Origin: Eubacterium sp. 14-2
GTDB lineage: Bacteria > Bacillota > Clostridia > Lachnospirales > Lachnospiraceae
DNA length: 64,000 nucleotides
Reading direction: 5' to 3'
Assembly: GCF_000403845.2 (NCBI RefSeq)
Contig: NZ_KE159568.1
Location: forward strand, 62,001 to 126,000
Below, piece after piece: positions 50,209 to 60,078 of this stretch. Position numbers and translations under genes: made by a program. Positions within the stretch are counted from its first letter, which is position 1; the number at the start of each line of letters is the position of its first letter. The notes beneath the pieces were generated by a model, which was not told the origin of the DNA, did no database searches, and saw nothing but the letters and a program-made list of their open reading frames with translations.

Positions 50209-50887
50209 TATTTTTAAAAGTATTTTTGAAACGGGAGTTTCTCTTCAGCCTGCGGATTTTCTGCTCTGCCTTTTGGTATCCCTGGCAGCAGGTATCTTTC
50301 TGGCAGTGATTTCCACCTACGGAGCCCGTTATACCCAGAGCTTTGTGGTCACACTGGCCCTGCTTCCTCCAATTGTATGTACCGTCATCCTGCTGGTCAA
50401 CGGCAGCATCGGCGCAGGAGTGGCTGTGGCAGGAGCTTTCAATCTGGTGCGCTTCCGCTCAGTTCCCGGCTCCGCACAGGAAATCTGCGCCATTTTTCTG
50501 GCCATGGGCACAGGTCTTACTGCAGGCATGGGTTATCTCTCATATGCTGTCTTATTTTCCCTGATTCTGGGCACCGGCAGCCTGCTCTTTACCCATTTTG
50601 GTTTTGGTATTCCCCGCCATCCGGAACGGAATAAAATCCTGCATATTACCATTCCGGAAAATCTGGACTACACACAGGTATTTGACGAACCGCTGGAAAC
50701 CTATACTTCCCGCCATGAAATACGCAGCGTAAAAACCACCGCTATGGGCAGCCTTTACAAACTCACCTGGCAGATTACCCTGAAAAATCCGGCGGAAGAA
50801 AAGAACTTTATTGACGCCCTGCGGTGCCGCAACGGCAACCTGGAAATCGTGCTTTCCCGTCAGGAAACCGGTTCCTGCGAACTGTAA
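50198..50887 (+). CDS. DUF4956 membrane protein
   Basis: A 229-residue protein with about four membrane helices in the first half (DFLLCLLVSLAAGIFLAVIS, VVTLALLPPIVCTVILLVNG) and a conserved loop GAGVAVAGAFNLVRFRSVPG followed by EICAIFLAMGTGLTAGMGYL; the C-terminal 80 residues are soluble. This matches DUF4956, which often pairs with VTC proteins. AAAGGAGG precedes the start, which lies inside the VTC gene. It may form a membrane partner or channel for the polymerase; that is inference. Confidence 0.88.
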   Translation: MFPDIFKSIFETGVSLQPADFLLCLLVSLAAGIFLAVISTYGARYTQSFVVTLALLPPIVCTVILLVNGSIGAGVAVAGAFNLVRFRSVPGSAQEICAIFLAMGTGLTAGMGYLSYAVLFSLILGTGSLLFTHFGFGIPRHPERNKILHITIPENLDYTQVFDEPLETYTSRHEIRSVKTTAMGSLYKLTWQITLKNPAEEKNFIDALRCRNGNLEIVLSRQETGSCEL

Positions 50888-50926
50888 ATCTTTCACTGCC
50901 CAATTATTATAAATAAGGAGGAATCC

Positions 50927-52555
50927 ATGAAAAAAACAGTTTATATGCTCTCCCTTGTGCTTTTGCTTATCCTGACAGGTTGCGCTGAAAACAAAACTCC
51001 TGCGACAGATCCCGATCCTTCCGATTCTGCCTCTTCTGACAGCAGCCTTCCTTCTTCCCCGGAAGAAAATATCACAGCCCGTAATCCGGAAGAACTGTTC
51101 AGCCAGCGGGATCTGGAGGCCGGCTATGATGAAACGTCTGCCGTTGTCATCACCCTGAACCAGGATTCTGCCGCCTGCGATTCGGACGCTGTCGCTGTCT
51201 CAGGCACAACAGTTACCATTTCTCAGGAGGGAACTTATCTTATCTCCGGTTCCCTGGACCATGGCATGGTAATTGTGGATGCCAAAAGCACCGATAAAAT
51301 ACAGCTTGTACTGGACAATGTATCCATACAGTGCGACTCCAGCGCTCCCATTTACATCAGACAGGCCGATAAAGTCTTTCTCACGCTGGCACCCGGCAGT
51401 GAAAACACCCTGACTGCTTCCGGTGAATTCACCGCAATTGACGACAATAATATTGACGGAGCTGTTTTCTCAAAAGACGATTTAACTTTAAATGGCTCCG
51501 GAACTCTGAATATTTACAGCAACTACGGACACGGTATTGTCTCCAAAGACGACCTGGTGATAACCGGCGGCACCTGCACCATCCAGGCTGCCCGCCATGG
51601 CCTGAGCGGAAAAGACAGTGTATGCATTTCCGACGGAAATTTCACCATTACCGCCGGAAAAGACGGAATACACAGTGCAGACAAAGATGATTCCACGCTG
51701 GGATTTCTCTATATTGCAGGGGGAACCTTTCATATTGCCGCAGAGGATGACGGCATGCACACCGACGCTGATTTTACCCTGGAAGATGGAAGCATCACCA
51801 TTGATAAATGCTATGAAGGGATTGAGGGAAAAACTGTTCTCATTAAAAATGGAACCGTCCGTATCACATCTTCTGACGATGGGCTGAATGCCTCTGCTGG
51901 CAGCAGCCTGGAATCTTCTCCCGCCGATCCCCATACCGCTGAGACAAGCAGCTCTGTTTTTATTCGCATCACAGGTGGTATCCTGACCATTGACGCCGGA
52001 GGAGACGGCATTGATTCCAATGGAAATCTGTATGTGGAAGGCGGAGAGCTCTACATCTCCGGTTCTGAAAACAACGGAAACAGTGCTTTAGACTACGATG
52101 GAGAAGGCAGGATTACAGGCGGAATTACAGCAGCCGCAGGATTTTCCGGCATGGCTCAGAACTTCGGCGATACATCCTCTCAGGGAACCATGCTGGTGAC
52201 CTTTGCTTCTCAGGAGGCAGGAACAGAAATATCTCTGAAAAACAGCCGGAATGACACATTAATTTCCTATACGCCGCCCAAATCATATGACAGTATTGTT
52301 TTCAGTCACCCTGATGTGATATCCGGCAGTACCTTTACCATCCATTGTGGAACCACAGACACGGAAGTCACCATGGATTCCACCGTTTATGGAAATACGT
52401 CCGGAATGCCTGGCAGATTCCAGCCCCCTGAGTCTCCGAAGGGACAGGGTCCGGATATTCCCGGCCAACAAAATCCGGACACTCCCCATGAACAGATGCC
52501 GGACGCTCCTGACAGGCAGACTCCTCCAAATACGGAGAAAAGAAAAACATCTTAA
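50927..52555 (+). CDS. Lipoprotein of the Cthe_2159-like carbohydrate-binding family
   Basis: A 542-residue surface lipoprotein with signal peptide and lipobox LTGC (Cys19). Residues about 70-440 form right-handed beta-helix repeats with TYLISGSLDHGMVIVDAKST, GAVFSKDDLTLNGSGTLNIY, GKDGIHSADKDDS and GGDGIDSNGNLYVEGGELYI; this is the Cthe_2159 family (PF14262), whose founding member binds acidic pectic sugars. Calcium-binding-like Asp turns are frequent. The C-terminal 50 residues are Pro/Gln-rich. Last gene of the VTC-DUF4956 operon; a role in envelope or spore polymer binding is inferred. Confidence 0.85.
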   Translation: MKKTVYMLSLVLLLILTGCAENKTPATDPDPSDSASSDSSLPSSPEENITARNPEELFSQRDLEAGYDETSAVVITLNQDSAACDSDAVAVSGTTVTISQEGTYLISGSLDHGMVIVDAKSTDKIQLVLDNVSIQCDSSAPIYIRQADKVFLTLAPGSENTLTASGEFTAIDDNNIDGAVFSKDDLTLNGSGTLNIYSNYGHGIVSKDDLVITGGTCTIQAARHGLSGKDSVCISDGNFTITAGKDGIHSADKDDSTLGFLYIAGGTFHIAAEDDGMHTDADFTLEDGSITIDKCYEGIEGKTVLIKNGTVRITSSDDGLNASAGSSLESSPADPHTAETSSSVFIRITGGILTIDAGGDGIDSNGNLYVEGGELYISGSENNGNSALDYDGEGRITGGITAAAGFSGMAQNFGDTSSQGTMLVTFASQEAGTEISLKNSRNDTLISYTPPKSYDSIVFSHPDVISGSTFTIHCGTTDTEVTMDSTVYGNTSGMPGRFQPPESPKGQGPDIPGQQNPDTPHEQMPDAPDRQTPPNTEKRKTS

Positions 52556-52647
52556 AACCACTTGCTTTTTTCTTACATCTATGGTAATATATCTTTTGTT
52601 TGAGACTGACAGATATTCATTCTGTGTGGTCTGGTATATTACCGCAG

Positions 52648-52730
52648 GCCGGCGTGTCGGAATGGCAGACGAGGCAGACTCAAAATCTGTTGTGGGCAAC
52701 CACGTGCGGGTTCAAGTCCCGCTGCCGGCA
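52648..52730 (+). tRNA. tRNA-Leu (CAA)
   Basis: An 83-nt class II tRNA. The acceptor strands GCCGGCG and TGCCGGC pair, the anticodon arm GCAGA-CTCAAAA-TCTGT gives anticodon CAA, the variable arm is TGTGGGCAACCACG, and the T-arm is GCGGGTTCAAGTCCCGC. CCA is not encoded. A prophage with its integrase begins immediately after the 3' end, so this gene is probably the attachment site. Confidence 0.95.
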
Positions 52731-52817
52731 GTTCTTACAGGTGCTGAATTCCTTTGGAAATAAAGGGGTTTGGCATTTTTTATGTGCTGATTGTTTTGAT
52801 TACTTTTGATTACCTTT

Positions 52818-54098
52818 TTATTTTGCAACTGTATGCAACATTACTGTTTCCTTATTTACATTTGAGACTATTGTATTCTTATAATCCATATCTGAAGCAT
52901 CATAAGTATAATTGTTATTATTTACCCTTTCTGTATGTCCTAAAATGGAAGATGCAACAACTGCTGATACCCCTTCACTTCTCAATTTGGAATTAAAAGT
53001 CCTCCTCATTGCATGGATGCTTTTAACCTCTATCCCAATTTGGATGCTCTTATTCCTTGCACAATCTGAAATTGTCCTTGCATGCACTCTTCCATTTTCA
53101 TTAGAGAAAACATACCTGGACAAATAACCATATACAGTTTCAACCTTTTTAATTTCCTTTAACAATACTTCCATTTCTTCTGTCATTGGAATTATTCTTT
53201 CTTTCCCATTTTTGGTAGTGTCAATGTAATATTCCTTGCTCTTTCTGTTATATTTTTCCGATTTGCAAACAATAATACATTTTTTGTTAAAGTCTATATT
53301 TTCCCACATAAGCCCTGATAATTCACCAGATCGCATACCCGTTAATGTTGCTAATTCCACTGCATAGGTTGGAATATATTGCGGTTTTACCTTATGGTCA
53401 TATTCAAATTGTTCATAAAACTTTTTCATTTGTTCATCTGATACAATTCGTTCCGAGGTGCTTTTACGCCTTTCCTCTTTACAAAATTTTTTCATTACAG
53501 GTAAATCTACATACTTGCATGGGTTTACTGTGATGATTTTATCTTTTACAGATTTTTCAAATATTCCATTTAACATGCTAAAAAGTGATTTGACTGCACG
53601 GTAATTCAATTCCTTTTCTTTTATCCTCTCGATTAAATATGCCGTTATGTCATCATCGTTTATGTCACGAATATTTCTATTTTCTAAATTACCATCCTCA
53701 AAAAACCGTTTATAATCCGATTCATATTTTGAAATCGTATTATCTACAACACCACAATCCTTTTGTCTTTTAACCCATACAGAATACCTATTATTAAATG
53801 TACATGTTTTGTTATCTTCCTTTTGCCTTTCCTGGCGATAAAACTGAATTATCAAATCTTCAATTTTATCTCTTGTACTTTTCTTTTTCAGAACCCTTCC
53901 TTTCCTATCATCCGGCAGATATGTATACCATTTTCCATCCTTGCCCTGCCAGATTTTATATTGATGTTTCTTTAATACTTCCTCTCTCTTCATAGCTTCC
54001 ATGCTATCCTGTACATCGTGTAGGTCAAGCATACCACTATTTATGATAAACTGCAATATTTCTGTGCTTTTCCCATATTGCAGGGTTTCCATTTCCAT
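52818..54098 (-). CDS. int: Tyrosine-family phage integrase
   Basis: A 426-residue site-specific recombinase. N-terminal arm-binding part (YKIWQGKDGKWYTYLPDDRK), SAM-like core-binding domain (ISKYESDYKRFFEDGN) and the catalytic domain with Arg in ATLTGMRSGELSGLMWENID, Lys in DTTKNGKERIIPM, His-x-x-Arg in IHAMRRTFNSKL, His in ILGHTERVNNNNYTYDAS with the nucleophile Tyr at its end. AGGA precedes the start. It reads toward the tRNA-Leu gene 88 bases away, the usual position for an integrase next to its attachment site. Confidence 0.95.
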   Translation of the reverse strand: MEMETLQYGKSTEILQFIINSGMLDLHDVQDSMEAMKREEVLKKHQYKIWQGKDGKWYTYLPDDRKGRVLKKKSTRDKIEDLIIQFYRQERQKEDNKTCTFNNRYSVWVKRQKDCGVVDNTISKYESDYKRFFEDGNLENRNIRDINDDDITAYLIERIKEKELNYRAVKSLFSMLNGIFEKSVKDKIITVNPCKYVDLPVMKKFCKEERRKSTSERIVSDEQMKKFYEQFEYDHKVKPQYIPTYAVELATLTGMRSGELSGLMWENIDFNKKCIIVCKSEKYNRKSKEYYIDTTKNGKERIIPMTEEMEVLLKEIKKVETVYGYLSRYVFSNENGRVHARTISDCARNKSIQIGIEVKSIHAMRRTFNSKLRSEGVSAVVASSILGHTERVNNNNYTYDASDMDYKNTIVSNVNKETVMLHTVAK

Positions 54099-54336
54099 AT
54101 TATTTCCTATATTATGTCACCTCTGTATCGTTTTATATTGTAAATGCAGCAGGATTCCCCCGCTGCATATAAGTATATATTTTTCAAATATTCCCTCTTC
54201 ATAATAAATGTTATATGTGCTGTCTTCTATGTTACCCTTACTGTTTGTTCCTGTTTCTTCTACAAAATATCATGCCATACAGGGACAGACATATGCTGTC
54301 CCATATGATTCCCTGTTACTAATTTTGCCTATACAT

Positions 54337-54597
54337 CTACTTGCATTTCTTTTTCAATTCCAGCTTATCTCTTCTCATTTCCTTAATAAGTTCCGCATAT
54401 TCCTGTTTCAGCCCATTCAGTTCCGTAATCCGTTCTGTATATTCCTGATATGCCTGCTCTGCAAGTTTTATCCTGTTTTCCACTGTTCCATGGCTGAAAG
54501 ATTCCAGCTGTTCTTTCAGGCACTCATTTTCTTCTGCCAGTCTTTCTATAGTTTTCTGCTGTGTCCGGATTTTTCTGTCTTTTTTAGTCAGATACAT
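54337..54597 (-). CDS. Small coiled-coil protein of the prophage
   Basis: An 86-residue helical protein (KTIERLAEENECLKEQLESF, EQAYQEYTERITELNGLKQE). GGAGG lies five bases before the start. No family recognised. It lies between a terminator and the integrase. Confidence 0.6.
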   Translation of the reverse strand: MYLTKKDRKIRTQQKTIERLAEENECLKEQLESFSHGTVENRIKLAEQAYQEYTERITELNGLKQEYAELIKEMRRDKLELKKKCK

Positions 54598-54628
54598 GTT
54601 TGCCTTCCTCCTGTTTTATATATTTTAA

Positions 54629-54661
54629 GAAAAAAATAAAAGTCCATATTTCAGGACTTTT
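54629..54661 (-). terminator. Terminator after the 78-residue prophage gene
   Basis: Minus strand: AAAAGTCC-TGAAATAT-GGACTTTT followed by ATTTTTTTC, 16 bases after the stop. Confidence 0.8.
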
Positions 54662-54677
54662 GTATGGTAGTGGTATT

Positions 54678-54914
54678 TTATTCGTGCTTTTGTTTTGAAA
54701 GCAATTCACAGGGCGATAAAATACTGTCCAGCATTGTAATCCCTTTCAGTTCTTCTTCCGCGCTTCCGGGCCCATATCTCCGTACAGGAAAACGTTTTCT
54801 GTCTTTCTGCTGTTTGATCTCTCTGGAAATCCGTGTAATGCTGCGCTCAAATTTATCAGTGGAAATCCCTTCTGATATATTCTTTTTCTCCTGTGCAAAG
54901 GTGATTTTTGCCAT
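54678..54914 (-). CDS. Small basic protein of the prophage
   Basis: A 78-residue protein, MAKITFAQEKKNISEGISTD, FERSITRISREIKQQKDRKR and a Leu-rich end. GAGGGG stands seven bases before the start at 54914. I do not recognise it. It lies downstream of the tape measure gene and is the last gene before a terminator. Confidence 0.6.
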   Translation of the reverse strand: MAKITFAQEKKNISEGISTDKFERSITRISREIKQQKDRKRFPVRRYGPGSAEEELKGITMLDSILSPCELLSKQKHE

Positions 54915-55011
54915 TGTACAACCCCTCTTTCTGCTGATGATCATAAAATTTCATGTAAATCTGCTTATCATTATATTCTTCTGCAATAATCATTCCTTTT
55001 TACAGACGCAG

Positions 55012-55050
55012 GAGGATATATGTCCTTTCATGCAGGTTGCATATATCCTC
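55012..55050. repeat. Inverted repeat after the tape measure gene
   Basis: Perfect 11-bp arms, 55012-55022 (GAGGATATATG) and 55040-55050, in the gap between the tape measure stop and the 78-residue gene. No T-run on the minus strand, so its role as terminator is doubtful. Confidence 0.5.
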
Positions 55051-55078
55051 TGCCTGTTGTTTTATTTCCGGTCTGCTT

Positions 55079-58000
55079 TTATAAAAATCTCCTTGCGCCT
55101 AATGAATTATGATTCCTGCCCAGTCCCCCGATACGGTGGTCAATGATTTTCCCCGCTTTAATATCTGTGGCAAGGTGCCTGTTGATTTCCTCACCAAACG
55201 CTTTCATGTCAGTTACCCCGTTCATGGTGATTCCTCCCATGTTTACAGTCACATCCCCACCATTATACTGGTTGTTTTCCGTGATGGAAGCCGGGAGCGT
55301 CTCTGGCGTTGTGATCTGTGCCGGGATGCCTGGGATTCCAAACTTCTCTCGTATTATGTCTGTGGGAAGCTGGGAGATCTCCCACAGCCTCTGTGTCATC
55401 TCATTGGTGAATATCCTGTCGCCTTTTCCGACTTCCCGGAGCACCCCTTTGTCTTTGTCAAACTGGAGTTCATTCCCTCCCTCGCCCAGGAATGCGAGCT
55501 GGTCATAAGGGATGTTGTAGGCACCGACCTTAAATCCGTTTATCCCGATTGCCTTCAGTTTCTTATACAGGGTTCCGGAGGATTTCTGGTTGTCGTATTT
55601 TACACCCAGAAGTTTTGCCAGTTCTTTCATCTGTGCGGTGGTCAGGACTTTTTTGCTGAATTTATCATAGAACTTTTTGTTGATGTCGGAAAGGTCACTG
55701 CGTTTTGCACTGGTTTTCTTCAGATTTTTATTCAGATAGGAGAGTGCGGATGTTTTCTGCATGACCGCAGCAGAATCAGAAGCGGAACTGTCCGTGATTG
55801 CCGCATCCTGTGCGGAAGAGTCTTTCCCCGGTGTTAATACTGTCCCTGTATTGACAGTTCCCGCATCAACAACAGTCGTTGGGAGTTTCCCGCCGACAGG
55901 AGGCTGCCATCCCGCCGGAAGCCCGGGTATCTGTGTCCCGGTACCTGCGGTTCCTCCGCCTGTATTTCCGGAACCGGCTCCGGTACCGTCTGCCGCAGCG
56001 GACGTATCCGCACCGGAAGCAATCCTGTCCACATAAGCAGTCATTTTCCCATGGAAGTCTTTCAGTTCTGCAAGCATGGCGGAGACAGAAACGGAAATTC
56101 CGGATTCATTCAGGACTGCACGGAATTCCTCTGTCGGCATATAGCCGATGCCTGTCATATGTTCTGTGATGGTCTGTACGGAATTTCCTGCGGTCTGTTC
56201 CATATCGGCAGTCAGTTCCCCGAAATTCTCAGACAGGGTATCAATGACTGCCTGAACCGCCTCATCAAAGTCTTCCTGTAATTCCGAGAGCATTTCCTTT
56301 GTGTCGGAAATATATTTGTCATACTGTGTTTCCGCAAGGTCTTTTTCCGCCTCTTCCAGTGAGACATTCAAAGACTGAACCTTCGCCTTTGTTTCTTCGG
56401 ATATGTCTCCCGCATATGCTTCAATCTGCTTGCGGAGGGCGGAAATCTCCTTTGTCTTATCCTCTATGGTGTTCTGATAGTCGAATGCGTCTTTCTGTGC
56501 GTCCAGCAGACGTTCGTATTCGCTGACCAGTTTTTTCAGTTTACCGGAGAGGGCTTCATATCCTTTGGTATAAAGGTCAATGACTGCATATTTTTCATCC
56601 TGTGCACCCTTTACTGCCTCCTGGTAGGATTTTACCAGTTCGTTCCTCCGTTCCAGAAGCGTTTTGTTATAAGGGTCGCCGGCAAGTTCCCGGTTTAATT
56701 TTGTAACTGCCTCCTGATAATCCTCTGCCTGCTTCCGGTATGTCTCATAACTGTTTGCATGGAGCCATGCCGCAGACTTTCCGCGCTCCGTCATCCATCC
56801 GATACTGTCATCCGCAGTTTTCTCCCTGGACAGTTCATTTATCATGAATTCATATTCGGAAATGACGTCGCCGACGCGCCCTTCCAGATAGTCAAAGCTG
56901 TCCCATGCAATCTGCCGCATCTGATTCCGGAATTCCGCAAGGGAAACCGCAGATTCCTCAATGGCTTCTGTCACATCGTCAATCTTTCCGCAGGCTTCAT
57001 ACCATTCGTCTGAAAACTTTGTGACCGCCCCTGTACTCACGGATTCTTCCAGTGAATGCACCAGGTCGGTGCGTTCCTGTGCAAGCACCTGATTCGTGGC
57101 TTCCTCATTCTGTATCAGGCGTTCATAATACTTTGTACTGGTCTGGTAGCCTTTTGCCTGTGTAATGTCCATGGCGTTATTGATACGTGCCGCCCTCCGG
57201 CTGTAAACGCTTTCCTTATGGGAATAATCTGTTTCAATATTGGCCATCTTTTCCAGTGCAAGGGCGGCGCGCTCCGTTTTTGCTGTCTGCTCATACAGGT
57301 CAGAGACTGCCTTTGCGGTATTCATGGCTTCCAGTGCTTCATTATAGCTGGAACATGCAAGTCCGAAACTGTCAGACACCCCGTATGCCTGTTCCAGATA
57401 TTCTGCCGGAATCAGGAGATTCCTGGACACAAACAGGGACTGGATTTCACTGACAACAGCACTTCCGGAAGCACTGTTTACCGCATGTTTCGCAGTGCCA
57501 AAATCAGCCACGGAATCATGGTAGGCTGCCCGGTAAGTTGCTTCATTCTGTGAAAGGTTTGCAATCTGGCTGTCCACGTACCGGTTCTTTGCCCCTGCGG
57601 AAGTCTGGTTTCTGGCAGTGGCTGCATAAAGTTCATTTTCCGTATCCCTTCCTGCCACCGTATTTGCGGCTTTTTCCCGTTTTGCCTGTAGGGCCTGTGC
57701 ATATGCCTGTGCCTTTGCAAGGGTTTCTGCCTCTTTTGCAGACAGTTCATTTTCCACCGCTTCATTATAGGCTTCGCAGTTGTAATAATAAGTCAGGTCG
57801 TTTTTCAGGTATTTCTGGCAGTATTCCTTTACCGCCTTTAATGCATCGCTGCTGATTTTCTTCCCGGCTTTGATTGCGGCAGCTGCCTGTTCCAGACGTT
57901 TCTTCAGCTTTTTGTCTTTCAGGTTCTTATAGGCCTTTTTTGTATAAAACTTTGCTTTGCCTGCTGCTGTCTTACGGTCTTTCTGTGCGTCTTCCCGCGC

Positions 58001-59039
58001 TTTTGTATAGGCGTTTACGTCTGCACTGCTCTGGCGCGTCTGCGTGTCGATGTTCTGATTTTTCGCCGCCGTACTCTCAGCATTGGACAGGGTATGACGG
58101 TCTGCTTTGGACTGGTTTGCGTCAAGCGTGTTACTTAACTGTTCCTGCCGGAGGTTTTTCTTTTCTTCCTGTGCAGTGAGAGCGTACATTTCAAGGTTCA
58201 GCCTGTTTTCCTCTTCCGCATTCTTATTGGCATTGTAACTGTTGCAGTAGGAGAGCAGGGTCTGCAGCTCTTTGTATTCCTTCCCCTTTGCAGTTTTCAT
58301 GGCATTTACAATCCCGTTAATCGTGGAAGTGGAAATGAGCTTTCCGGCTTTTACCTTTGCAATGGCCTGTGTGAAATATTTCCGGTTCTTTTTGGATACA
58401 TCCTTCTTATTGGCCTTCCGGATTTTATTCCCGTAGGATGCCCGGTCTTTGGCGGTCTTTTCATAAGCAGACTGGAGGTTCTTCTGCCTTGCGTCAATGT
58501 TCTTTGCTTTGTTGTTTAGCAGGCTGTTCTTCCCGGAAGCGGAAGAAGCGGTGGAAAGGCGGGTATCTGTCTTTTCATCAGCAGTGTCTTTTGCACTGTT
58601 TTTCCGTTCCGCACTCTGCCCCGCAAGGGAAGCGGAGGCAATGGCATTTTCTGCCATGGTCTTTGTAAGCTCCTGGATGGATTCGTTGTTTGCATTGATC
58701 CGTTCATTGTATTCGTGCCATGCCTCAGAACCTTTGGTGACGGTCTTCCGGAGTTCTTTCAGCTTTTTATTCTGGCTGATAATGTTCTTTATCTGTGACT
58801 GTACATTTTTATTCAGTTTTGTATAGTCTTTTGTATTGGTGGAGAATCCCCATGTTTCCTTAAAATCCATGGTATTCTGAATGCGTTTGTTTGCAGACTC
58901 CAGTTTTGTAAGGAGTTTTTCGTACTTTGTGATGAGGAGTTCAATCTTCTCACGGGCTAATTCTTTCTGGGTCTTTTTGAGCTCTTCTAATTTTTCCTGG
59001 CATTGAAGGGCTTTTTCATCTTTGTGTTTAGCTGGTTCG
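55079..59039 (-). CDS. Phage tail tape measure protein, exon 2 (C-terminal part)
   Basis: The C-terminal 1319 residues of the tape measure protein that sets tail length. After the proposed splice the sequence begins EPAKHKDEKALQCQEKLEEL. It contains three repeats of about 130 residues rich in Ala and Lys (FTQAIAKVKAGKLISTSTIN and LEQAAAAIKAGKKISSDALK are matching positions), then a long coiled coil with REKTADDSIGWMTERGKSAA, a Gly/Ser/Thr linker, and a terminal domain (GGNELQFDKDKGVLREVGKG, GGDVTVNMGGITMNGVTDMK) typical of tape measure C-termini in Clostridia. Without splicing, translation would need a new start inside it; an ATG at 58870 has no ribosome site. Confidence 0.85.
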
Positions 59040-59195
59040 CTAGGCCAGCCGGATATAAAAATCCCTCATGGTTTCCCATGAGAACAGACTATATCTTTTA
59101 CCTGTTGGGTGTTGTTTTTAAATTTGGGCATAAGAAAAGAGCAGGATATTAATTTCCCTGCTCTTTAAAATATGAATATATTTACTTGTAAAGCG

Positions 59196-59299
59196 AAAAA
59201 ACATCCCATATCTGGAATGCCTTTCTACCAAAACCCTATGGTGGACGACATTACAGCCGCCTTACATCCTCATGCACCGTATAAGGGAAATTACTTGGT
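59196..59299 (-). ncRNA. Candidate small RNA downstream of the DUF3800 gene
   Basis: About 104 nt between a strong promoter (59306-59334) and a terminator hairpin (CATTCC-AGATAT-GGGATG then T6, 59196-59219). The body contains complementary tracts (CCTTA with TAAGG, GGCG with CGTC). It lies 48 bases after the DUF3800 stop, inside the intron. Conserved RNAs found near DUF3800 genes have been described as 'DUF3800 motifs'; membership here is inferred from position only. Confidence 0.55.
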
Positions 59300-59305
59300 A
59301 AAATA

Positions 59306-59334
59306 AATATAACATACCATAATAGTGTTGTCAA
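59306..59334 (-). promoter_or_regulatory. Promoter of the small RNA candidate
   Basis: Minus strand: exact TTGACA (59329-59334), 17-base spacer, TATATT (59306-59311), directly after the DUF3800 stop codon. Confidence 0.7.
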
Positions 59335-59346
59335 GTATATTTTATA

Positions 59347-60078
59347 TTATTCATCCAATAATAATTTTGTGTCATGGTTAGTTGAAAAATCAAAGAATCT
59401 CCCACCACATAAATTATTCTGGAGCAATTTTACATTCTGAATGCTAGTATTGTCATGTTTTTCGATATTCCTGTAAAATGTATTGGATATGAAATCAATC
59501 AATTGTATCAGCGCATGATTTTTTGAATCCGAATATCTTACATCGAAATGGTTGCATATAGGGTTTACAACTGTCAGATGTTGATTTAAATATCCATCCA
59601 ATGTATATTCAGCATCAGTGGCAATATTCTGTTCATCAATAATTAAATGCATATCTGTAACAGTGTTTCTGTATCTGCTGCAATTTCTGAAAGAATTGTC
59701 AAAAAACATCTGAGTAATGTAGTTAAATGTCCTGGCATGGTTTTTAATGAATTCTTTCGTAGTATAATTATTGTCTAACACGATAATTCCAATTTCAAAA
59801 TCATCTTTGCAGTTCCTTACAATTCTGTCGTATATTTTATTTTTCTTAGTTTCACTTACTTCCGAACCTTTAATTTCACCGTTTTTATCCATTTTATCTT
59901 TGTAATTGGCATTTTTCATCAATGACGCTATTCCCTTTTTAAAATACCTTTTTATTCTTTTTGAATTTCTGGTGAACAGTATTGCAATTATAAAATATTT
60001 ATGATGCTCAATGTCCGTTTTTGTAATGCTTCCAGATTCATCTATAAATGCTGTTAAGAAATTTTTTTCTGTCTCCAT
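59347..60078 (-). CDS. DUF3800 family protein encoded inside the intron
   Basis: A 243-residue soluble protein of the DUF3800 family, which has an RNase H-like fold with unproven nuclease function. The Asp-Glu motif is in LTAFIDESGSITKTDIEHHK, a second Asp in MHLIIDEQN, and the C-terminal Asp in SKNHALIQLIDFISNTFYRN. No LAGLIDADG, GIY-YIG or HNH motif is present. The start is 60078 (METEKNFLTAF) with AGGGG eight bases upstream; codons further up lack a site. It reads in the intron's direction between the R and S segments. It takes the place where homing endonucleases usually lie. Its low GC content differs from the surrounding exons. Confidence 0.8.
   Translation of the reverse strand: METEKNFLTAFIDESGSITKTDIEHHKYFIIAILFTRNSKRIKRYFKKGIASLMKNANYKDKMDKNGEIKGSEVSETKKNKIYDRIVRNCKDDFEIGIIVLDNNYTTKEFIKNHARTFNYITQMFFDNSFRNCSRYRNTVTDMHLIIDEQNIATDAEYTLDGYLNQHLTVVNPICNHFDVRYSDSKNHALIQLIDFISNTFYRNIEKHDNTSIQNVKLLQNNLCGGRFFDFSTNHDTKLLLDE

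Noticed and set aside
58516-58707. Frames inside the Ala-rich part of the tape measure gene
   Set aside because: They arise from the biased composition of the repeats.
59347-60078. LAGLIDADG or HNH homing endonuclease
   Set aside because: No such motif; the acidic residues and their context fit DUF3800.
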